Part shown: positions 58,124 through 64,000 of the stretch, in pieces | Layout: every line of letters starts with the position of its first letter | Numbering within the stretch: position 1 is the stretch's first letter | Assembly: GCA_020161935.1 (NCBI GenBank) | Contig: JAIUNI010000001.1 | Location: 248,001 to 312,000, forward strand | Direction of reading: 5' to 3' | DNA: 64,000 nt | Source of the DNA: Chloroflexota bacterium | Lineage (GTDB): Bacteria > Chloroflexota > Anaerolineae > Aggregatilineales > Phototrophicaceae | Made by a program: the position numbers and the translations under genes | The notes under the pieces: model-generated | Databases searched by the model: none | Seen by the model: the letters and a program-made list of their open reading frames with translations, nothing else | What the model was told of the DNA's origin: nothing

Positions 58124-59710
58124 TCAAATCTTCTTACTGACTTGGAAGCGCAGCGGAATCCCCACCATTAACCGTGTTTGGGCTTGCAGCACCGGAATCG
58201 CCACCACGATCAGCGTCAAAATCGGCAGCAGTGGAAAACTCAGCAGTGTAAAGATGCGCTCCATGAAGGTCTGCTTACGGGTACGTGGTGGGCGGTTGAT
58301 AACATCCTGATACCAGAACACAATGCCCAGTACCGACACCAGCAGGAATGACACTTGCAGCAGCATGTACGATGGGTTGCCTAAGCCTTCCGCCACCACT
58401 TCCGGCAGCAGCGTCGGGTTAAACAAGAACGGTAACTGCGCCCCCGCCGTGATGATAACCCATCCCGCGCCCGCTAGTAGGATGTCGTGGGCGACGCGAA
58501 ACAACAGCTTGAACGACACGTTAATATCGACTTCTGGCTGTTCCAGCATCTTGGCAACGATGTACCCGACTTCCTTGCTGCCCCATGCATGGCGCAGCGA
58601 CTGTTGGTAGCGGTTCTTGATCGCCTGCCACAGCGTCTCGCCTGTGACCGCAGTTGCCGAGAAGGGTAGAAAAATCCGGTCGAGCATGACCGCGCCTTCC
58701 CGCGCGAAGTACGATTTGATGAACATATGCCACTCGTCCGCGATCACATCCCCGTCCCAATAACCGCTGTTATCCAGCAGCTTGAGGCTGAGAGAGTACG
58801 ACGAAATCGGCATCGGTATCCACCACGGTGCGGCGAGGTATGCCAATTCAAACGCGGTCGAATATGCGTTGACGATCCGCAGCAGCGGGTTAATATCCCA
58901 AATGTTGGTGTGGTAACGGATAGGCGCTTGCCAGAAGCGCAGGTGGCGCTGCGGCGTGATGGCGAATAAGTAGGTTTGCGCGAGGAAATGATCTTTATGC
59001 CACAGGGTATCCGCGTCCTGCGTGGTCACGCAGATGTTGTCGATATTGTAACCAAGTTGGTCGACCAGCTTGCGTTTAATCCAGCGTGCCGCCCACGCCT
59101 CGTTCGCCGATTTACACTGCATTTCCCCCGGCAAACCGCGTGGGTGTACCGCGAAGAACAGGTGCGCGAAGCACGGTTGATAATCTTTGAGGAGACGTTC
59201 AGCCTTTTCGACACAGCCATCCTCAGCGGCTTCCATCGCCAGCATCACCGTCATGCGCTGTTTAGCTTGATACTGCGCCGCGAGGTTATCCAGCGTCTTG
59301 CGGAGGATTTCATCCGGTTCTTTATAGTTGGGGATAATGACGACGTGGTGAACATCATCCCACGGCATCGACTCGTCATTGGCTTCTTCTTGGTAACGGG
59401 CGTACCAGTCGGTTTTCTCCCATGTGCGGATTTTTCGTAACCCCATCACATTGGCGATACCGGCGAACAAGAAACGAACGGCTGAGTAGAAACCCAGCAG
59501 CGCCGCTACCAGTAATAACATGCGGGGGAAGGCTAATGCGCTGGTAATGGCGAACAGCAGCGCCAACCAAGCAAGGCATCCGGGGATACCATCCAATGCG
59601 CGTTCGGGAATGGCGGGGGGTGGCGTACCCGCCCATACGGAACGACCGACTCCAAGTTGTACGTTGTTACGACGACCACCATTAGATTGATAAGGCACAG
59701 TCTCATCCAA
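58124..59710 (-). CDS. Membrane glycosyltransferase, GT2 family
   Basis: 528 residues. Two N-terminal membrane helices (about 43-85: CLAWLALLFAITSALAFPR, LLLVAALLGFYSAVRFLFAG) precede a GT2 catalytic domain (HHVVIIPNYKEPDEIL, MLAMEAAEDG, and QDADTLWHKDHF with the metal-binding DxD). Three C-terminal helices (about 405-525) follow. This layout resembles processive or transfer glycosyltransferases of cell-surface polysaccharide synthesis. The donor sugar is unknown. No other polysaccharide genes adjoin it. Confidence 0.85.
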   Translation of the reverse strand: MDETVPYQSNGGRRNNVQLGVGRSVWAGTPPPAIPERALDGIPGCLAWLALLFAITSALAFPRMLLLVAALLGFYSAVRFLFAGIANVMGLRKIRTWEKTDWYARYQEEANDESMPWDDVHHVVIIPNYKEPDEILRKTLDNLAAQYQAKQRMTVMLAMEAAEDGCVEKAERLLKDYQPCFAHLFFAVHPRGLPGEMQCKSANEAWAARWIKRKLVDQLGYNIDNICVTTQDADTLWHKDHFLAQTYLFAITPQRHLRFWQAPIRYHTNIWDINPLLRIVNAYSTAFELAYLAAPWWIPMPISSYSLSLKLLDNSGYWDGDVIADEWHMFIKSYFAREGAVMLDRIFLPFSATAVTGETLWQAIKNRYQQSLRHAWGSKEVGYIVAKMLEQPEVDINVSFKLLFRVAHDILLAGAGWVIITAGAQLPFLFNPTLLPEVVAEGLGNPSYMLLQVSFLLVSVLGIVFWYQDVINRPPRTRKQTFMERIFTLLSFPLLPILTLIVVAIPVLQAQTRLMVGIPLRFQVSKKI

Positions 59711-59790
59711 GCGGCTTACAGGGTGAACGGCTCAAGCATAGCACAGGTCATATGGGAATTGCATCTGCCTTGTGCTGGATATGTCAATTC

Positions 59791-60990
59791 TTAACTTGAG
59801 CGTTTGCTCCCTTTAACTCCCTTAAGCCCGCGTGCATCCACCAGATTGATTAAGTTCGTCTGGTAGTCGTAATTATTTTTGCGTTTTTCGGCCTGTGCGT
59901 CCCGCGCAATCTCGACCAGTTTATGCACCAGTTCGCGCGGCGGCATTCCTTGTTCCTGCCACAGGTAAAAGGCAATCGAACCCGGCATGGTGTTAATCTC
60001 GTTGAGGAATACCTCGCCGCTTTCCGGTTTGACGAGGAAGTCAATCCGTGCCGTGCCGCGTCCTTCAATCGCGCGGAAGGCTTGAATAGCGATACCCTTG
60101 ATTTTGGCGGTTAGATCATCATCCAGCGGGGCAGGGATGATACGCTCGGCGCTTTTCATACCTTCGCTGCCGCGTGTGTACTTTTCCTCGAACGTCAGGA
60201 AGGGTGCTGCCGATACGGGCTGTTCCAACACCGAGGCTTGAATAGCGTCATCCGCACCCAGCACGGCACAGTTAATCTCGGTCGCGTTTTCGACGGCTTG
60301 CTCGATCAACACCCGCCGGTCAAGGCTGATTGCCACTTCGATATGCGCCCGTAACAGGGTTTCGTCGTTGGCCCGTGCCACACCGATGCTCGAACCGAGT
60401 GTGGCCGGTTTCACGAACACTGGATAATGCAGTTCGTGGATGATGTGGCTGATGACCTTATCCGAGGACTCCAGCCACTCGGCACGGCTGAACGACACGC
60501 CATCCACTATCGGTACACCCTGTTGGCTGAGGACGATCTTGCTCATGATCTTGTCGTTGGCAATCGCCGAGGCCATCACCCCGCAGCCGGTGTAGGCAAT
60601 ATCCGCCAGTTCGAATAACCCTTGCAGGGTGCCGTCCTCGCCGTGCGAACCGTGTACCGTCGGGAAGATCACATCCAGCCGCTTCATCTCGGCCTTTTCG
60701 AAGCGCCCCGCCGTTGGGTTAATAATCAAACCGTGATGCTGCACGCTGGGCGAGAGGATGACGCTTTGCACGCCTTTGATGCTGACGATCTCGTTCTTAA
60801 AGTTTTTCAGGTCGTTCAGCGGCTCACCCGTGAACCACTTTCCCTGCCGGTCGATGTAAATCGGCACGACCTCGTAGCGTTCGGGGTCGAATGCTTTCAT
60901 CACCTGATGTCCGGTCACAATTGAAACATCGTGTTCCACACTGCGCCCGCCGAAGATGACCCCCACGACCGTTTTACGATTTGCACTCAT
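59791..60990 (-). CDS. ddl: D-alanine-D-alanine ligase
   Basis: About 399 residues. Joins two D-Ala for the peptidoglycan stem in the cytoplasm, using ATP. GVIFGGRSVEHDVSIVTG is the Ddl N-terminal signature; VFPTVHGSHGEDGTLQGLFELADIAYTGCGV the second; and the ATP-grasp end reads TARIDFLVKPESGEVFLNEINTMPGS with the Mg-binding Asp, Glu and Asn. Slightly longer than E. coli DdlB through an insertion around residues 40-70 (YIDRQGKWFTGEPLNDLKNF), as in VanA-like and DdlA-type ligases. I use the ATG at 60990; an earlier one at 61023 is in frame. Confidence 0.93.
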   Translation of the reverse strand: MSANRKTVVGVIFGGRSVEHDVSIVTGHQVMKAFDPERYEVVPIYIDRQGKWFTGEPLNDLKNFKNEIVSIKGVQSVILSPSVQHHGLIINPTAGRFEKAEMKRLDVIFPTVHGSHGEDGTLQGLFELADIAYTGCGVMASAIANDKIMSKIVLSQQGVPIVDGVSFSRAEWLESSDKVISHIIHELHYPVFVKPATLGSSIGVARANDETLLRAHIEVAISLDRRVLIEQAVENATEINCAVLGADDAIQASVLEQPVSAAPFLTFEEKYTRGSEGMKSAERIIPAPLDDDLTAKIKGIAIQAFRAIEGRGTARIDFLVKPESGEVFLNEINTMPGSIAFYLWQEQGMPPRELVHKLVEIARDAQAEKRKNNYDYQTNLINLVDARGLKGVKGSKRSS

Positions 60991-61079
60991 ACGTGTGTTT
61001 CTCTCTGCGTTTAGCTGAATCAACAGTGCGGTATTCTACCGTCTAAACGCCTCCAGCGGGATAGGCAATCCATATCGGG

Positions 61080-62150
61080 CTAGGATAGGAAGACCAGATC
61101 AGACGGCGATTTCGTCATCCGCAGGGTATCGCCCTTGATCTCGAAAATGTCACCCAGCCGCACGAAATCTTGGTCGCTGATAACGAACACATACGGGTTC
61201 GCGCCGTCAAATAACTTGCTCAGTTCGAACCCGTTCGGCGGCGTGACATTCGCCGCGCCGCTGCGAAGTGCCGCCCAATAGGCGTTCATCTGCGTGATCT
61301 GGTAATGCCGCAGGACGCGCCGGAACAGGTCAGGATATACTACTTGTTCCTCGGTGATGTTGGCGATGGCGGCGACCGTCACGCCAGTGGTCGAGCGGTC
61401 AAGCTGCCAGATGTTGGTTGGCGGCACTTGCGGCTTGCTGCCGAGCTTCTTGGCGTTCTTCTGCGCTTCCTTCACCGCCGCGTCCAGCTTGCGCCGCAGC
61501 TTCCCCGCCAGCGTCATATAGTACAGGGGGTAAATCATCCCCGACCGCAGCAGTTCGTAGTTCGCGCTCTTGTCGGCAATGTCCGCAAGCTGGTCGGTCG
61601 CGATGTTCGTGCCGTCAGGGATCGGCGTTTCGCCGGGGAATACCCACGAAATCGGTCTGCCGTTCTTCTCAATGTCGCTCGTCACGATGAACCCCGGCAC
61701 GCCGTCCTTACCCTGTTCCTTCACCACCGCCGTCGCGTTGCCGACCGTCATCCGCGCCTCACTGATGTACGAGCCGCGCGGTGAGTTGCGCCATTTCACG
61801 TCGGTGATGCCCATGAACTTGAGAAAGTATTCCGCCGCGCCTTTTGCCATCGCTGACGGTTGGCTCAGGCTCAAGTACGGCGGCTCTTTGAGGGTTGCGC
61901 TCGTCTTACCTTTCAGATCAGCCGGAACGGTGGGCTTCGGCACGGCGTAGTGCGTTTCCAGTGCGTCCACCCCTTGCAACCGCAGTTGGATCACGCCCAC
62001 GTTTGTCGTGAAGTTCTGCTCGAACTCTTGTTTGAACTCACTGTCGATGAGCTGCCAGTTCGCAGGGTTGGATGCCTTAAACTTGATCGAATCGCCGTCC
62101 GGTGAATGCCCGACTACATAAAATATGCCCTTAACCAGCGTGTATTTCAT
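61080..62150 (-). CDS. Thermonuclease-like (SNase-fold) protein of unusual length
   Basis: About 356 residues. The N-terminal part (about 5-75) has the staphylococcal-nuclease pattern: VVGHSPDGDSIKFKA and VIQLRLQGVDALETHY, where the Arg, Asp and Glu match the catalytic R35/D40/E43 of the fold. A second SNase-like stretch with Arg near EARMTVGNATAVVKE follows after a long loop. The C-terminal 200 residues (AGKLRRKLDAAVKEAQKNAKKL, DRSTTGVTVAAIANITEEQ) are unrecognised. No signal peptide, so not an ordinary secreted nuclease. ATG at 62150 with AAAGAG upstream. Confidence 0.65.
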   Translation of the reverse strand: MKYTLVKGIFYVVGHSPDGDSIKFKASNPANWQLIDSEFKQEFEQNFTTNVGVIQLRLQGVDALETHYAVPKPTVPADLKGKTSATLKEPPYLSLSQPSAMAKGAAEYFLKFMGITDVKWRNSPRGSYISEARMTVGNATAVVKEQGKDGVPGFIVTSDIEKNGRPISWVFPGETPIPDGTNIATDQLADIADKSANYELLRSGMIYPLYYMTLAGKLRRKLDAAVKEAQKNAKKLGSKPQVPPTNIWQLDRSTTGVTVAAIANITEEQVVYPDLFRRVLRHYQITQMNAYWAALRSGAANVTPPNGFELSKLFDGANPYVFVISDQDFVRLGDIFEIKGDTLRMTKSPSDLVFLS

Positions 62151-62218
62151 AATCAACTCTTTTCGGTGTGTGTTATGTTCACTCGAAAAGTGTAACAAAT
62201 CTCCGGGTTATGGGCTAC

Positions 62219-62725
62219 TTACCCCGTAGTCAGCACACTAATCACATACACGATGAAGATCGCCACGCTGATCGCGATATTGAGTGCGTAGCCGACCACG
62301 AACAGCTTCAGCGCCACTTTCCCCGCGCCCATCGCCTTCTTCAAGTCGCCGAACTGCGCCAGCTCGATCACCAGCGCCCCTGCCACCAACCCGATCACCG
62401 TGCCGAGCAGCGGTATCGGAATGAGGAAGGTGCCGATCACACCGCCCGCGAAGCTGCCGAGCGACGTTTTACAGCCCATGCCGGTCGCCTTCGCCCCGAG
62501 CAGTGGTCGCCAGTAATCCGCCGTCACGCCGATCACCATCAGCACCGTCATCACCACTGCCGCCAGCGGGGTAATCCGCGTCCATCCGGCGATCACGCCG
62601 TACACAATCGCCACCGCCCACGGCATCAGCGGCCCCGGCAGGATCGGTATGAATGCCAGTACCAGTGTGACCAGCATCATGACAGTAGCAACAATCAGCA
62701 GCAGAGTAGGGTCAAGTTGGAGCAT
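62219..62725 (-). CDS. DUF456 family membrane protein
   Basis: 168 residues with about five membrane helices. The glycine-rich core LGSFAGGVIGTFLIPIPLLGTVIGLVAGALVIELAQ is the hallmark of DUF456. The front (LVLAFIPILPGPLMPWAVAIVYGVIAG) also matches. Function is unknown. It lies 68 bases upstream of the nuclease-like gene in the same direction. Confidence 0.88.
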   Translation of the reverse strand: MLQLDPTLLLIVATVMMLVTLVLAFIPILPGPLMPWAVAIVYGVIAGWTRITPLAAVVMTVLMVIGVTADYWRPLLGAKATGMGCKTSLGSFAGGVIGTFLIPIPLLGTVIGLVAGALVIELAQFGDLKKAMGAGKVALKLFVVGYALNIAISVAIFIVYVISVLTTG

Positions 62726-63061
62726 TGGGTTTGTCGGTTCTCGTTAACTTGTGTAAAGTGCCTGCCAACATAAATGGTTTCTGTTGTAGGGATGTAATAC
62801 ATCGCGTCCGCCACCATAATAACCACATAATGATAGACATCACTTCTTATACGCATTTCCCCATCATTCGATGCGCCTCATCCGGCGAACGTGGTGTCAT
62901 TGGCAATACCCATCGGTCACGGCTCTCGCTGTGGCTCATCAAGTTATCCTTCGGTTGGTTGAGTTGTGTGTGCACGTATTGTAGAAAATAGGCGAGGGAA
63001 ATACAAAAAAGGTCTACCATGCTATAATCGCGTATCTCGATAAAGCTGGGAGGATTGTGAG
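62726..63061. other. Intergenic region before the toxin-antitoxin pair
   Basis: 336 bases. I see no gene, tRNA or strong hairpin in most of it. The end holds the toxin-antitoxin promoter and ribosome site. One or more outward promoters for the leftward DUF456 gene must also be here. Confidence 0.6.
63020..63053 (+). promoter_or_regulatory. Extended -10 promoter and ribosome site of the VapBC pair
   Basis: TGCTATAAT (63020-63028) is an extended -10 with a perfect TATAAT. GGGAGG at 63048-63053 lies eight bases before the antitoxin ATG. No convincing -35 is seen. Confidence 0.65.
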
Positions 63062-63355
63062 ATGTTCACCCTACAACTTGACGATGAAACGGCTGCCCGC
63101 TTACAGGCACTTGCTCGCCAGCAGAACCGTACACCCACCGATGTAGTACGTGACCTTGTAGAGCAGATAGATATACCTGAGCCGACCGGTAATCCGAATT
63201 GGTTAAAGCGCATTGCGGAATTAGCAGAAAAGGATCGGGGTATTGCTTGGAATGACGAAAATGATACAGCCGAGCGCAGTCGAGAAATTTTGAATAACGA
63301 ATTTGCTGACTATCTTCTAAGCCGTATGGAACGCGGAGACAATGAATCAAAGTAA
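63062..63355 (+). CDS. Ribbon-helix-helix-type antitoxin (VapB-like)
   Basis: 97 residues. The N-terminal FTLQLDDETAARLQALARQQNRTPTDVVRDLVEQ fits a ribbon-helix-helix DNA-binding fold (beta-strand with alternating residues, then two helices). The C-terminal half (about 45-97) is charged and probably disordered until it wraps the toxin. It would repress its own promoter and neutralise the toxin. The gene overlaps the PIN toxin by 14 bases, a hallmark of such pairs. Confidence 0.8.
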   Translation: MFTLQLDDETAARLQALARQQNRTPTDVVRDLVEQIDIPEPTGNPNWLKRIAELAEKDRGIAWNDENDTAERSREILNNEFADYLLSRMERGDNESK

Positions 63356-63767
63356 CTTGGTTTTGATCGATACCAGCTTTATGGTTGCATTATATCATCA
63401 TAATGATAAATATCATCGCGCTGCTTTGAGCTTTGCTTCTCAATCGAATTATCAGGCGCTGCTTCCAGAAGTTGCTCTCACTGAAACTGCGTTTTTGCTG
63501 CAACGCAGCGGTGGATTGCGTAGTGTGCAATATTTTCTTGATGACTTGCAGATCGGAGGAACAGTAATTCAATCATTGACATTAAGAGATATTGATCGCG
63601 CCAGAAACATTATGACAGAATATGCCTCTGCCAACCTCGATTTCGTCGACTGCTGCCTAATGGCTCTCTCTGAACGTCTAAATGTTACTCGTGTTTGCAC
63701 CTTTGATCGCCGCGACTTCTCAATCTTTCGGCCTAAGCATTGTGAATACCTTGAACTACTGCCATAA
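63342..63767 (+). CDS. PIN-domain toxin (VapC-like ribonuclease)
   Basis: 141 residues of the PIN family. The acidic residues that bind Mg2+ are seen in VLIDTSFMVALYHHND (Asp about 10), in EVALTETAFLLQ (Glu about 47) and in NLDFVDCCLMALSE (Asp pair about 100-103), with TFDRRDFSIF near the end. VapC toxins cut tRNA or rRNA when released from the antitoxin. Downstream partner of the antitoxin in a two-gene operon. Confidence 0.88.
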   Translation: MNQSNLVLIDTSFMVALYHHNDKYHRAALSFASQSNYQALLPEVALTETAFLLQRSGGLRSVQYFLDDLQIGGTVIQSLTLRDIDRARNIMTEYASANLDFVDCCLMALSERLNVTRVCTFDRRDFSIFRPKHCEYLELLP

Positions 63768-63775
63768 CACGATCT

Positions 63776-64000
63776 TTATTCGATTAGAGTATTGGCTTTT
63801 AAAATCTTAGCGACTTCGGGTTCGGTATTGGGCTGGTGTAGAAGTTGTGCTGAGAGAATATATTTTGAAAATGGCGCATAAAATATTGTGTAAGCTTCAC
63901 CGTAATCGAATCCGTAAAATCGGTCACGGCTATTGGTACGGAAAATTTGATCCCCTATGCGTATAGCTGTTTGTCCTCGTTCGCCTGAATGATATTCTGT
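63776..64000 (-). CDS. C-terminal part of an unidentified protein (runs off the window)
   Basis: An open frame enters at the window edge and stops with TAA at 63776-63778, giving 74 residues. Fragments read AIRIGDQIFRTNSRDRFYGF and EAYTIFYAPFSKYILSAQL. I do not recognise it. It converges on the toxin gene, nine bases away, and is AT-rich like it, so it may belong to the same accessory segment. Without the N-terminus no function can be assigned. Confidence 0.55.
   Translation of the reverse strand, partial: TEYHSGERGQTAIRIGDQIFRTNSRDRFYGFDYGEAYTIFYAPFSKYILSAQLLHQPNTEPEVAKILKANTLIE

Noticed and set aside
1..64000. tRNA, rRNA, CRISPR arrays, insertion sequences
   Set aside because: No cloverleaf with TTCGANTC-type arm, no rRNA conserved blocks, no regularly spaced repeats and no transposase-like protein were seen in any interval.

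Overview
The window is a continuous 64 kb stretch of bacterial chromosome, GC-rich by eye, except for one AT-rich block at about 41.8-46.6 kb. I see no rRNA, tRNA, CRISPR array, transposase or replication origin. Gene content points to a free-living heterotroph of Chloroflexota type (Anaerolineae-like). It has many glycoside hydrolases and ABC sugar/oligomer importers, exported redox proteins, DUF2085 and Uma2 family genes, dispersed REP-like hairpins, and TTG/GTG starts placed behind strong Shine-Dalgarno sites. The phylum call is an inference from overall content, not from a marker gene.

1-7.4 kb: a rightward run of CCA-adding enzyme, GNAT acetyltransferase, cupin, a cysteine-free sulfite-oxidase-fold protein, a Tat-exported L,D-transpeptidase-like protein without catalytic residues, a CcdA-thioredoxin fusion, a TlpA-type thioredoxin and a DUF2085 membrane protein. 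This looks like an envelope/redox neighbourhood. 7.8-13.9 kb: a radical SAM DNA-repair-type protein ending in a sliding-clamp motif, aldo/keto reductase, GH5-like hydrolase, esterase, SnoaL-like protein and DoxX.

13.9-25.5 kb: a DeoR/LacI hybrid repressor diverges from a large operon. The operon carries an oligopeptide-type ABC importer (two ATPases, binding protein, two permeases), a six-haem cytochrome c inserted between transporter genes, a small membrane protein and a GH4 alpha-galactosidase-like enzyme. The same 14-base palindrome lies in front of both the repressor and the operon. 25.5-33.8 kb (leftward): ComM/YifB ATPase, zinc alcohol dehydrogenase, a block of dispersed repeats, then a sugar ABC importer without its own ATPase and a GH100-like glycosidase.

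34-41.7 kb: an FG-GAP/UnbV protein fused in frame to a full acylphosphatase, a protein with a PHAX-like RNA-binding domain, a polysaccharide flippase, bL32, FabD and an aminotransferase with a possible attenuator leader. 41.8-46.4 kb: an AT-rich three-gene operon, HerA-type ATPase, NurA-type nuclease with a cysteine cluster, and an amino-DNA-methyltransferase. It is the best candidate here for a genome-defence module. 46.6-51.5 kb: a 7TM sensor kinase with two single-domain response regulators, a helix-hairpin-helix protein resembling the front half of PolX, an FHA protein and a Uma2 protein.

51.6-62.7 kb (leftward): glmS preceded by what I read as a glmS self-cleaving ribozyme carrying an unusual two-hairpin insertion, then plsC, rluB, an arylamine N-acetyltransferase, a YdeI-family protein, a beta-hydroxyacid dehydrogenase, a GT2 membrane glycosyltransferase, ddl, a nuclease-like protein and a DUF456 protein. 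The window closes with a VapBC-type toxin-antitoxin pair and the 3' end of an unidentified leftward gene.
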